Part shown: positions 25,095 through 38,430 of the stretch, in pieces
How positions within the stretch are numbered: the first letter of the stretch is position 1
Layout of the letters: each line of letters starts with the position of its first letter
Source: Urechis unicinctus
Taxonomy: Eukaryota > Annelida > Polychaeta > Xenopneusta > Urechidae
Assembly: GCA_034190875.2 (NCBI GenBank)
Contig: CM067349.1
Location: forward strand, 5,546,776 to 5,610,775
DNA: 64,000 bases
Reading direction: 5' to 3'
Translations under genes and position numbers: made by a program
Notes under the pieces: generated by a model
Databases searched by the model: none
What the model saw: the letters and a program-made list of their open reading frames with translations, nothing else
What the model was told of the DNA's origin: nothing

Positions 25095-25600
25095 ACATTC
25101 GGTCTATACATCAAAATATAAATGTTTATACCCTAGAAATCCTTGTTTCCACGACCTCTTTTGTGGCGCAATGTGGTGGCTAAAGCTAGCTAAAATTACC
25201 ACGAAATGTTTGACAGACGGATGATTTGAGCAGGAACGTGCTCATGCAGCGGTTCTAAGCGAGACGATTGTTATCAGTTGCGCAAGATCGACTAAAATGC
25301 ATCCGGGCGATCAGATTCCACTGCCAAAATAATGATGGATGTATCACGTTCAGGATGGCTCAAGTTGTCATGAAACCCTGCCCGTGGAGGCAGCCTTAAT
25401 CAACCTACTACAAGCATGGTTAATGTTATCTACAAGTACGGAACAGCATACCAACAGTGAACATTTATACAGAATCGGAACTTGCGAATCATCTATTACA
25501 AACTACTTTTGTATTAGGTAGGTAAAGAAGAGAGTGTATCGTATGCTGTGTTTTTGAATGGAACTACAGACAGCGACAACCCATAGGTAACTCATTTCAT
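25095..25600. repeat. Segmental duplication block, copy B of three
   Basis: The block pairs with 395-880 and 44,850-45,440. By eye this copy is closer to copy A than to copy C. It shares 'aagttgtcatgaaaccctgc' exactly with copy A at about 662-681, where copy C reads 'aaggtgtcattaaaccctt'. Confidence 0.88.
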
Positions 25601-26420
25601 GCAACAAGAGGCGCCATACTTTTATTTAATATTCCCTTTGCCATTTACATTGAATGACGCTCATAATAAAACTGATAGGTAGAGGTAATTTTCGCCCACG
25701 TCATGATTTCACTGAAAGAGGGTTTGATATGAATCTCTCATTATCTTCCGCATTAGTGAATATGCGTGACCAATCAAATATTGTTCTATCGCTGTGTGAG
25801 CCAACCCTTTGCAGGTCACGCGTGGGTGGATGGTGATGCATGTGTGGATAAAAAATACATGTCTGTGATCATTACTTAGATAGAACCGTGCGCTTTGACC
25901 GGGAGTATACGTTTGGTGTCAATAAAGTAGTTTTAATGTTTTTCTTAACGACGAAGCAAAGGTGCTAGACCCAAAAACCATAATTGTGCGACACAAATGC
26001 CATTGGCTTATAAACATCGCATGCTATTAAATAACAGTAGCTGCAGGCGACCGCATTGTTAGTTAGAAGTCATCCCTCAATCGAATAATTGCTGATGCTG
26101 CCGTTTGTTATGAAATACAAGCTGACATGAAGTAGGTCGCGATATTTCAATCAGCGCCTTGCAAGAATCGGGATCATTAGCATCGGTAAAGATAATTGCG
26201 CTTCTTTACCGATGCTACTGATTAAATCAATCAGGCATGTTTAGCGGCTCAGCCAATCATATACCGTGATAATGTAATATACAAGGAATAGAGGAACAGC
26301 CCCTGAATACGACTACTGTGTGATTACATAATTTGGTTCGTGATTGGTCTAGTGTTCTTTGCCAAGCTTCGGTGAAATGATAGTACATTGCTTTATGCTA
26401 ACGCTTTAGAGAATTCTATT
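25601..26420. repeat. Segmental duplication block, copy B (pairs with 45,430-47,490)
   Basis: The block matches copy C in pieces: 25,600-25,850 against 45,430-45,700, and 26,040-26,420 against 47,095-47,490. Landmarks are 'attgaatgacgc', 'gatgctgatgcatgtgtgga'-type ends, and 'aatcagcgcct' followed by 'gcaaga'. Copy C holds over 1 kb of extra sequence between the two pieces. Confidence 0.8.
26174..26221. other. Hairpin with 19-base arms in copy B
   Basis: Arms at 26,174-26,192 and 26,203-26,221 pair at 18 of 19 positions around a 10-base loop. The inner 14 bases (agcatcggtaaaga) are perfect. The matching place in copy C, 47,246-47,288, still shows the outline but the arms no longer pair. Confidence 0.8.
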
Positions 26421-27632
<1,212 letters not shown>

Positions 27633-29070
27633 GGTCAAAGGTGTGAAAAGTGTTGATACGATTGCCATACCGATGAGGTGTAGGATATCATACGATCATA
27701 GAACTGAATTAAGCAATGAAAATTTACATCATTTTCAACAACAAAAACGAATGGTAGCTGAGAAGCACTAGGATGGTTTTGACACGTAGATTAGGTATCG
27801 TTGACCATTTGAAGCCAATCTATAACTTACATGATAGTTATACACAAAACCATCGAGCCAACATATTACAATATATTGACAACCATCGACGCACAAAAAA
27901 AAAACAGCGCTATAAAGTGTACTCGCTCATTAATATAACGGCCGCTCGACGGGATTGAAAGTAATAACATCCGGCATTTCTGCAGTAGTGAATATCAATG
28001 AGAATCTACCAGCATATGCATTACCGTATAACGACTTTATACAGATTAGACACACTGAGCAGCAAATTTACAGTGATTTAACATGATGGCAACCTAACAC
28101 CACATAGTGATGGATGACGATTGCAAAACAACCCTAAACTTAACCTTTGTCCTTAAAATTTAAATCATGTAAGTGTTCAAAATCATTAAGTTAACTAACT
28201 AAAAATTTATCTCGGCTGCTATACTATTTAATGGGGTGACAATTCCAAGTAAAACAGAGCCAGTACGGGTCGCCGTGGGTTTATCTAGTTATCGGCGTTA
28301 ACTGTATGTATTACTAGCAACCACCAACTGCACCATTTCTACCACCCGCAACATCGCCACACATGATCCCTGATGAATCATATGTTACCTGATAGCAATG
28401 CTACAGCAAAGGCTTGACCTAGAGCATAACAGCAAAATAGGACCCATTTACAAAATTACAGCTCTAATCACATTGCATCAACATGCATAGTATCTACAGG
28501 AATATTGCTCCGTTGCAATAATCCCCACCTTAAACTTGCGAATTAACGCTTGTTTATCACCTGGTGCTGCATATTAATGTGGTCGGTTCCCCATTATAAT
28601 GATAACTTTACTTATTTATATCCCTTCCCTATTTTATTAGCGAAGTATTCATGATTGTGTAACAATTACAGGCGTGATTTTCTCATCTGGATCATGCAAC
28701 TATAACAATACATCGTGCCATAGAGGTTACATATACAATAGCTATTACGCTCAAGACTGACAGGCTGCTATTTTAATCTGAGAATTAAACAACAATATCA
28801 ACAAGCGATATGATAGCATCCTCGAAGTATATGCCAAAGATATTTGGCATTACATAGTGTTATTAGGGCATTAACAGCGGCTGAGTTAAACATATCTAAG
28901 CCGAAATTATGAACAATTTCACCCCAAAAACATTTTGCTGTGGCCAAAGGTTTTATTTGATAAAAGCAAAAGCCCTGATTGATGGAACGGTAAGAATACG
29001 TGTGGGCAACCCTCTAGCCTCACCAATTTCATCTAACCAGCTTCCAACGCAACACCTTAGCAACTTTCCT
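27633..29070. other. AT-rich intergenic DNA, no gene seen
   Basis: No convincing frame, RNA or element was found. A short perfect palindrome (atgccaaa, gata, tttggcat) lies at 28,831-28,850. Confidence 0.5.
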
Positions 29071-29074
29071 ACCA

Positions 29075-29790
<716 letters not shown>

Positions 29791-29819
29791 TGCCTACCAA
29801 TATTCCGGCCTCTCCCTCG

Positions 29820-30645
29820 GAATGAAACGCAACTGATCATCAATACCCGAATACCAGATTTCAAAGCCATAATCAATCTCCTATATCAGGTACTGTACCT
29901 GAAGTAGAAAGCTGCTATAGAAACGCTTCTGCTGAAGAAAGCCGGATTATAGCAACATGAACAACTACTGGTCAGTCTCTCCATTCATCGGGTAAAGTCA
30001 TTGAAAGGGTGGTTGCACAACAGTTAACTGCATACATTGTGAGGCGCAATGTGCTTCATCCTCTTCGATCAGTCTTCCGCACTGGTCATGCACTGAAACA
30101 GCCTTAGTGAAGATGAAGAATGACAATGACAGAGTGCTGGACAGCGGAGATGGTATCTCCCCCTTTCTTCTTGATTTACTAGCAGCGTTTGATAATGTTG
30201 ATCATGGCATCTTGCATCATCGCCTCGAGGATGCATTTGGGATTCATTGCACAGTCATTGCCTGGATGTGTTTAGGTCACCTACGCCGTAGTAACATCAA
30301 GCATTGACTACCACGATGCTCTCCTGATCAACCTTCCTGACGCTTACATCGCACCTCTTCAGAGATTCCACAGCATGGCAGCACGAGAAAAAAGGGCGGG
30401 ATCACTATACACCAATCTTTCGTGACCTGCCTTGACTACTAGTGAGGCAGAAGCTCTCCTTTAACGTCCTTGTTTTGTATACAGGGCACAGGATGAATCA
30501 GCACATCTCCAGCTCTACAAGCCAGCTGGGAGTCTACGATCAGCATCATCGCCCCTGCTTCTGGATCTCCCATGGCTCAATAAAGCAATGTGTTGCGCTA
30601 TATAAATCAAAAATACTATTATCATTAGTAGTAATATTGTAATCA
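29820..30645 (+). mobile_element. LINE fragment (CR1/L2-type) with internal deletion
   Basis: The plus strand encodes broken pieces of a CR1/L2-like reverse transcriptase in the right order: LLLKKAGL (29,920), NNYWSVS, GKVIERVVAQQLTAY (shifted frame, about 29,990), LHPLRSVFRTGHA, TETALVKMKND (30,092), then DLLAAFDNVDHGILHHRLED with FGI (30,170-30,245). This matches the family's 'DLSAAFDTVDH' region. Directly after it, near 30,300, comes the C-terminal box S-I-D-Y-H-D-A-L-L, then TPIFRDL, LSFNVLVLY and YKPAGSLRSASSPLLLD. The central part that should carry the catalytic YxDD is missing, so this copy lost that segment. The 3' end reads 'gcgctatataaatcaaaa' followed by a short att/agt-rich tail to about 30,640, as in L2/CR1 elements. 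Several stops and frameshifts confirm it is dead. It lies in sequence that copy A lacks. Confidence 0.88.
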
Positions 30646-30719
30646 TTGTTATACATACCTAGAATAAAGCCTACATAGCTACATATCTTCCTGCCTGTTC
30701 CTACCTACCTAACCTCTCA
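30646..30719. repeat. Short ctac-like stretch leading into the minisatellite
   Basis: Degenerate 'ctacctaac' units start right after the LINE tail and merge into the 42-bp array. Confidence 0.7.
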
Positions 30720-31320
30720 GCTACCTAACAGATACTTACCTAACATCCCACCTATCAAACAGCTACCTAACAGATACTTACTTAACATCTCACCTATCCA
30801 ACAGCTACCTAACAGATACTTACCTAACATCTCACCTATCAAACAGCTACCTAACAGATATTTACTTAACATCTCACCTATCCAACAGCTACCTAACAGA
30901 TACTTACCTAACATCTCACCTATCCAACAGCTACCTAACATATACTTACCTAGCATCGCACCTATCACACAGCTACCTAACAGATCCTTACCTAACATCT
31001 CACCTACCAAACAGTTACCTAACAGATACTTACCTAACATCTCACCTATCCAACAGCTACCTAACAGATACTTACCTAACATCCCACCTATCAAACAGCT
31101 ACCTAACAGATACTTACCTAACATCTCACCTATCAACAGCTACCTAACAGATACTTACTTAGCATCTCACCTATCCAAAAGCTACCTAACAGATACTTAC
31201 CTTACATCTCACCTATCTCACAACATCCTAACAGATACTTTCCTAACATCTCACATATCAAACAGCTACCTAACAGATACTTACTTAACATCTCACTTAC
31301 CAAACAGCTACCTACTTACC
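30720..31320. repeat. 42-bp minisatellite, about 14 units
   Basis: The unit begins 'cagctacctaacagatactt', continues 'acctaacatctcacctatc', and ends in 'caa' or 'aaa'. Around 14 tandem copies differ by a few substitutions each, and the last ones (31,200-31,320) are more divergent. Since 42 is a multiple of three, the minus strand stays open over 30,717-31,136 as a 14-residue repeat with the core GEMLGKYLLGSC. The composition suggests the unit grew from degenerate ctac satellite. No start context or other evidence of translation was seen. Confidence 0.93.
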
Positions 31321-31690
31321 ATCTTGTGTACAATAATCCGTAACCATCTATGCACCTAAACACGTTTCGATCTGACGACCTACATGTCTGCATACCTACT
31401 TGCATGCTTACGTACCTACCCAGCTACTCACCTTCCTACCTACATTTATACATCGCAGCTACTGACGCACCAACCACCCTACCAAATAGCTATGTACCTA
31501 TTCCCCCATCTGCCTATCTACATACCTATGTACGTACCTACCCGGGAATCTACCTGGTGACACCCATACCTACACATCCGCCTACCTGAGAGTTACCTGC
31601 TTTCAAATCTCTCCACCTAAGAGCTAGTTACCTACCCGTCTATCTGCCTACCCATATACCTACTTACCTACCTACATCTTCCTGCGAACT
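31321..31690. repeat. Degenerate (CTAC)n satellite
   Basis: The stretch is imperfect 'ctac', 'ctacctac' and 'atacct' units interspersed with unique bases. It gives an open Pro/Thr/Tyr-rich frame at 31,350-31,589 that follows from the repeat. Confidence 0.8.
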
Positions 31691-33404
31691 CTCTTACCCG
31701 GGGCTTCCTGCACTGGAATTATACCAGTAAGCGAAATTATTTGCGATGCCGGGGGTTAAGCTACTTGTTGCAGTAGCCACACTATTTATTGGCCTCCCGG
31801 GAACGTAATTCATGCAAAATTCATTGGTTCGGCTCCCACTGTGAATGTGAGTGCAGCCTTGAGAGCCGAGATCGGTAGTAAGAACCATTGCTTTTACAAA
31901 GGCTTGGCATCCTTAAACTATCGCATGGCGATACCTACTTGCTATAGTTTTATATTGAAGTCACTTCCAACTGGATGGTTAACTATGGTATGCGATTTCA
32001 AGCCAAATATGGCAATCGTTTAAGCTAATCGAGGCTATATATAGCTTAAGTACTGCTTAAAATCACCTGCACCTCTCTCTGGATTCATTTTAACAAGCTA
32101 CTCATGGAATGGCAATGCGCTGTGCTAAATACTTGACGTATAAAACCAAATGAAAGTGCCTCACGTATCAAGCTGTGGTTTACAAATGTGTGCATACATG
32201 GCATCAATGGTTGTTTATTAGGAGCAATTAACATACGGCGTTACAAAAAGTCTGAGCGCATTTTTCCCATCGCAATAGGTGATTGATGAGGGTTTCTGGC
32301 AAAAAACCAACGTCTTTGGCTCGTGTTTTTCTGATCCACACCTGTACGGAATTTGGCTCACCCGTATGTACTTCTTGCTAAAGGCAATCACCGCCATAGC
32401 AATAAGTATAGCCCTCTGTAGTAAGTTCTGCAGCGTCTAACTGAACCAATTTAATGTTCTTCAAATGGCGACGAAATACCTCAATTGCACGAGACCGATG
32501 CGTATTTGAAAAATGTGACCACTTTCATTATGCCTTTTAACGCTTAGAGCCATCGCCGACATCTATTTCCGTGATAACGGCAACTTCCATAGATATAATA
32601 TCATTAAGATGCCGCCAGTTCCAAACTATTGTCTGACGTAGGTTTATGGAGCTCTCATCTCCGGCATCTTCTAAAAAAACTCCCTAGGCTGTTAGTTAAC
32701 TATGATAAAGCCGCGTTTTACAGATTTATCTCATAACATAATCTTCTTCAATATTGCTCCTCATAAAGTTCAAACCTATCGTTACATTACAAATGAGCTC
32801 CGGCATCTGTAATTGAGCTATGGAAAATGCATCATCTATCAGCGATGAACTAATATGACTAATGTCGATGAATTATTCCACTATATGTTCCCCTTAATAT
32901 TCTTATTACCAACTATATTCGCAATTGTTGCGCGGTGTGCCAATTTGTTCAACTTATCTATCGCTGGAATTGCTTCATTACAGTAGTATTCCCAGTTAAT
33001 CATACGCACCTGGGGCTGTATCGCAAATGGTTCTTTTATTGCAAACAAAGGCCAGCACGAATGTCGTGCCTTTTTATTTATTACCACTTTCGCTTTCATC
33101 ATTATGCACGTAATATTCATAGGCTGTGGGTCATTAGATCCATGCTTCCTACGCTGTGGTGGAATGTTGCATTTCTAATATTCGACATAGGGGGCCTTTT
33201 GTTAATCAACATCAGTCCTCGTTCCACACTCAATAATTTCATTCCCTAAAAAGGCTGCATCGGATGTTTCCAAATATCCAACTGAGATGCCTTCGACATG
33301 CCTGCAACAAAAGGTTGATGCTTGGACGGCGGAGGCGAATGTTCTGGACGGTCTCACTCATTGTCTTGTTTCATGTGAGAGTGACCGAAAGTAAACATGG
33401 ACAT
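31691..33404. other. AT-rich intergenic DNA, no gene seen
   Basis: Open frames on both strands at 32,881-33,249 overlap and are unrecognised. No RNA gene was found. A 'ggttcggctccc' string at about 31,826 looks like a Pol III B box but has no matching A box. Confidence 0.45.
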
Positions 33405-33545
33405 GCAAACAATTCAGTGCATGGCAGTTTCAGTTTGACCGCATTCTATTGAGCAATTTTAAAACGGTTAGTTAAATGAATGCTTTGCCTACCGAAGCAA
33501 ACCCAGCCATCTGATTCTTGGGTCAATCCATTGCGATAACATGCG
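33405..33545. repeat. Segmental duplication block, copy B (pairs with 1,985-2,130)
   Basis: It contains the 29-base run identical to 2,085-2,113. In copy A the next block (5,400) is 3.3 kb away; here it follows within about 120 bases. Confidence 0.85.
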
Positions 33546-33659
33546 TAAGAATCGCTAATTCGGTATTCAATGCTATCGTTTGTCCTTCCTCTAGGCAGTA
33601 TTGTTTCAAGGTTGAAAAGCTAATTTGCTAATCATGTACCTCGTCCAGCGCATTATCTA

Positions 33660-34990
33660 TGCTGTGTTGTGGTAAATTTAAGATTTTAAAACACTCATGT
33701 GATGCAAAGTAATAACATTCATTTCGTGTAGCACATGATATGGCCCATAAAGATTCTGTAGAGAAAATGAATATCCCTCCTCCACCGCCGTTCCCAGTGT
33801 CCTGTTTGTCTTTCATAAACAGCTGATCTCAGCATCTTCAATATTCCCATGTGTCCAGTTATAACAGCGTCTGTTGAAACGATGAACAAGAACAAATTGC
33901 TGGCGTCAACTCCACCATGTTATTTATAATGCTCCGCACATATATATATAAAAGAGTTCAGAACCACTTTGAGGTAAGCCTGATTTATCAGTACCATACC
34001 CTTTCTCAGCCTTCCGTGCTAAAAGGAACCGGGCCATTGCAAAAATCTCTGGGCCGCATGTGCTCCAGTGCTAATTCGCCCTGAGGATTGACGTTAAACC
34101 TGCCCCTAACCTATTGCGCATGATCAATGAAATATACGCAAATGTCGTTAGAGTTCTGTGAGGTTAAATGACAACCGACTATGCAAAAGAATGTGTCTCC
34201 ATTATTGGACCGTTATATAAAAGAAGGTTAACTGTGTCAACATACGCATTAATTCCAGCAGTATACTCGAAAATGTAACTATCAGAACACATCAATTCAG
34301 AGGTCGCTACGTTGAATATATACATACAAACCTGTGGCAACAGACAATTTTATTATCGTATGGACGCTTCTCATTCTTATCATATGCTCGGCACAGAAGC
34401 AAAGGGCATATTCTTTGCAAATTTAGATAGGCACCGCCTTTATAACACGGTCAATGTAGCCTATTTTGCGTCATTTGCGTTATTTATTACCCTTGAAGAG
34501 CCAACCACGTTCCCGGTCTTATACAGACCAATTGATGACATGCATACTTAACGCTGAAATGGAGCAAAACATTGTGGCCAAATGTTATAAAAAGGTCGAC
34601 GAATCGGTGTATGTTCGGTCCGGAAACTTCGTCTAAATCCCAGTCTAACTAACATTCGAGGATAAGTTGACTGCACTTAAAACAATTTTTATTTGTTTAA
34701 TGGCAGAGTCCGGAAATCGTTTGTAGCTTGTACCGCCGAGTAGTGGTTAAAAGCCTAGGATTATCATTAGGTATGTGTGGTACTTTACGTTACTTTAACA
34801 GTAATGACATTATAATGCAATACACGGGCGTGAAAGTATTGCGATAGACGAGTCAAGTGTGTAACGAGAACGACAGATGCGTGTAAAGCCAATGTTATGT
34901 GTAATTAACAGGGCGTTATGATCTCAGTCCCAGTCCCAATGTCATTAATTCCAATTGGTCTGATATATATTTACTTACCATTTGCCATAA
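33660..34990. repeat. Segmental duplication block, copy B (pairs with 5,400-6,545)
   Basis: The block is collinear with copy A and includes the 46-base identical run at 34,259-34,304. This copy has about 200 extra bases, mainly around 34,550-34,720. A frame open at 34,312-34,551 is not open in copy A, so it is not taken as a gene. Confidence 0.88.
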
Positions 34991-35019
34991 AATAATAGTA
35001 ATGGCAAAATAATACATAA

Positions 35020-35545
35020 CCTTCTTACTTACCATCCTAACCTATCTATCAACATATCTACATAGCAACCCAACCGTCTTAGCTATCTACCTACCTACCT
35101 ACCTACCTATCTACCGACCTACCTAACCGAACTACCTTACCCACCTAATATCCTGCCAACAATAAGTACCTACCCACCTACTTATCTAACATAACCCATC
35201 AAATCTAACCTACTTTCTGACTTTACCTACCTACCTACCTTTCTACCTACCTACCTTCCTACCTACCTACCTACCTACCTACCTACCTACCTACCTACCT
35301 ACCTACCTACTACCTACATACCAACCTACCGACCTACCTATAACCTACCTACCTATGTAACTACCGACCTACCTAATAACCTAACCTACCTACGTAACTT
35401 ACCAAATTACCATAACCTACCGACCTACCTACATACCCACCTACCTACCTTACCAACCAACCTACCCCAACCTACCTACCAAACCTACCCACCTATTCCA
35501 GCTATCTACCAACCTAACCTACCTACCACCCTTTAAACCTGCCTG
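35020..35545. repeat. (CTAC)n microsatellite, copy B
   Basis: This is an imperfect cctac array, pure at about 35,245-35,310, and the paralogue of 6,550-6,975. The pure core sits at different places relative to the flanks, so each copy expanded on its own. Confidence 0.95.
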
Positions 35546-37900
35546 ATTTCTATCTTTCATATACTTGACATGTTTCTTGGCAACCTTGAACAATAGCTGT
35601 ATTAATTGTTATTCTGATTAGTTAGTTGAATGTTATCATCAAACGAATGTCCGATGTTAGCTTATATATTTTATGGTGAAACGATTGGTCGTAGTAATTC
35701 CGTAGTGTAATTATAAACAATATGCGATTTTATCTTGGGAAATGCTTCGTCATAATCGCTGGCACTATTCAAATGCTTATATTCCATCAATATGCCATGC
35801 ACTCGGGGATTCAATTAAGATGAGTTGTGCCCAATCTTTCTGCTATTGAGATATGATACTTACATATGCTATTGAGTGCTGCCTACATTTTGAACAATTG
35901 CAAAAATCGTTCTCAAAACTGGACTAATCTTTTCCAATACCAATGAGCAAAATTGTTTGCTGTGCCTGGGCTACTCTTTCTTGCATTATTTATTGTCCCT
36001 GATCCTGGTTCTATTGAGCTTGCAGCCTAAGGATTGGCTCCAGATAGAACAACCTTGAACCCAGTGTTCATATATGTATTGGGTGAGACGCAGGATGAGC
36101 AACAAAACGGCCTCCACATCATTAACTAGCTGCAGGGTTGTTAAGATATGAAACGCTTGGAGAGTACTACACACATGACTTAATAAAGTCTTGTTTACAA
36201 CAGGCATATAGCTTTGACCATATATATGAACATGCATATTAACCCATTTCCCTACTCCCATGCATAATTGCAGTCATTGTATATATTATTATCTATTCTA
36301 TAACTCATCGCGCTTTATCGAGTGCCGCCTATTTTTGCAACGCCGTTTAACAGACTTCATCGATGGGTGATCTCTCTGCGCTCTATCGACAAATTCTCCA
36401 TACGCAGATTTTAAATCAACAGTGCAAAAAATTCTTTCGTATATTTGACAAACTACATAGTGCCAAAAGTAAGTCTAATTGACCAGATAAAAATGCAAAT
36501 GACGCTATTTCTGAGCATAATGATAACTCTAATACGAGCTCGATGCTCTTTTTACTGGGCTATTAATGTCAAACCAAAATCACTACACGCATAACGTTGT
36601 GCGGAGCTGACCCTGACATTGAGCAAATTGATATTCATTGGTTTGGAGCTAATTACCATATTGCAGATACAACTGTTTTCTTTGCATGGTATAGTTATTA
36701 GATTAATAATATCACATAAATTCTTTTCAACTAAAATCAGTATATTGGACAACATTACTACGTTTATATAATATGAGTGGATTTCACACTCAAAACCATA
36801 GTAGTTACTTATTTTGCCTCACTCACTGATGCTAAGAGCAAATGCGAGTTCAGCGTCAAATAATTGAGTTTTTGAGGAAGGGCGCTCACTGCCCCACCCC
36901 AACCCCGCTCTTATCTTCACAATAACCACAATGACAATTCTTCTCAAATGATCTTTTAACACTGTAATTCAGGCGCATGTCCATAAATAATCAACATAGA
37001 ACCACATAAACCTATCGCTCCGTGGCTAGATAAAATATTAAGCACCCAACAACCGTGGTCAGCACTATAAGAGAATCAGTACATGACATTAAATGCGTCG
37101 GAAGGATACGGGAAAATCTGCTGCCATACCCATTTGTCGCAGTTATAAATCACACCATATGAACTGCAATTAGTATATTGAACAACACCAGGAAACAGTG
37201 ATGCATGTTATTATATGCAATATTCATGGAATAATTCCACATTAGTTGTAAAGCAGAGATTCAGATCGCTTTGAATCACCAACACGCTCGTTAGAGCAAC
37301 TTTTGAGGGTCAGTTGATCTTAAAAAATTACTAAGCTGTCCCAAACTATACAGACATCAGGTATAATTATTTAACATTATACAGCCTAATCTGTTAAACA
37401 TTGCTTGTTATCATAAACAGAATTCCGGGGAATATAAGCCATTAGCTTACAGAGAAAAGCGTCACTGTTCACGATCTCTATAACATATTGATACAAGTTT
37501 ATAACAGCAATCTGTTTAAGATCGCTTATTTGCTCACTGTGTAACGCTAGGAGCACTCAAACGTCTTTCTTGGGATTTATTGTCCAATATCCACAACCTG
37601 ATTGAAGTATTGATGATGAAATATGCTAGCATGAAACAATGCCAACTGATATTGTGCAATCCAATATTGATAAAGTTATAGACACAAAGTGACATTTAAC
37701 TCGTATATATTCGAAACATAAGCCTGTGAAAGAAATAAATCACGGCATCATTGGAGAAATGGCGCATAATCTTAATCAAGGGATCTGACAAACTTCCGTA
37801 AAGGAGTCCCGTATTAAAATCGACACGGATTGGCGTGATCATCATCCAAATGGTTTGCACTGCGTCATAAGAATTTTTTTTAGAAAGCAAAGAAACACTT
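35546..37900. repeat. Segmental duplication block, copy B (pairs with 7,000-8,560)
   Basis: The block is collinear with copy A from about 35,700 but longer, with extra sequence around 36,240-36,900. The two align best at 37,080-37,200 and 37,770-37,890. No gene was seen. Confidence 0.72.
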
Positions 37901-37934
37901 ACTACGTGTGATAAGTCAGCTTACGACGGTCACC

Positions 37935-38430
37935 AAATAAATAAGATTTGGATGATGCTGACAATAGTATTAAAACACCATATGCAACATTACTACCTAC
38001 GTGACTTAAAGGGTTCTGCGATCACAGATATATGGAACATAGCATGTCCTACGCCGCGCCCATGTTCATTCACGTATCAATCGTAAAGTAAAGACAAGCC
38101 AATATGGCTTTCGGTGTTAAATGTACGTGTGGGCATAAAACTGCTGGTCAGTTAGTACGGCGGGTTGAAATAGGCTTTGCTGATACAAAAGAGCAGCACT
38201 ATAACGAGTAGTGGGTGAGAGTAACAGCACGGTAGCTAATAAACTGTTCTTACATGTGCGCCATTGTGATCCTATGCGCTTGTCATTGTTCCACTCATAC
38301 CGCCTTGAGACAGTGGCATAGCGCGGGTGCCATTAGCTATAACAAGTACATCAATGCAGCTAAATAGTGAAACATGTGGCGAAGACTGACCGCAGGGTGT
38401 GATCCATGTGTTGCATCTATACTAGACTGA
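37935..38430. repeat. Segmental duplication block, copy B (pairs with 12,565-13,060)
   Basis: It starts immediately after the 37,900 block, so the 4 kb found in copy A is absent here. It carries the 34-base identical run at 37,994-38,027. Confidence 0.88.

Noticed and set aside
30720..31320. Regularly spaced 42-bp repeats as a CRISPR-like array
   Set aside because: Units are directly contiguous with no unique spacers, and the DNA is eukaryotic. It is a minisatellite.
31690..31860. Possible tRNA or tRNA-derived SINE (B-box-like 'ggttcggctccc')
   Set aside because: No A box at the right distance and no cloverleaf could be drawn by eye.
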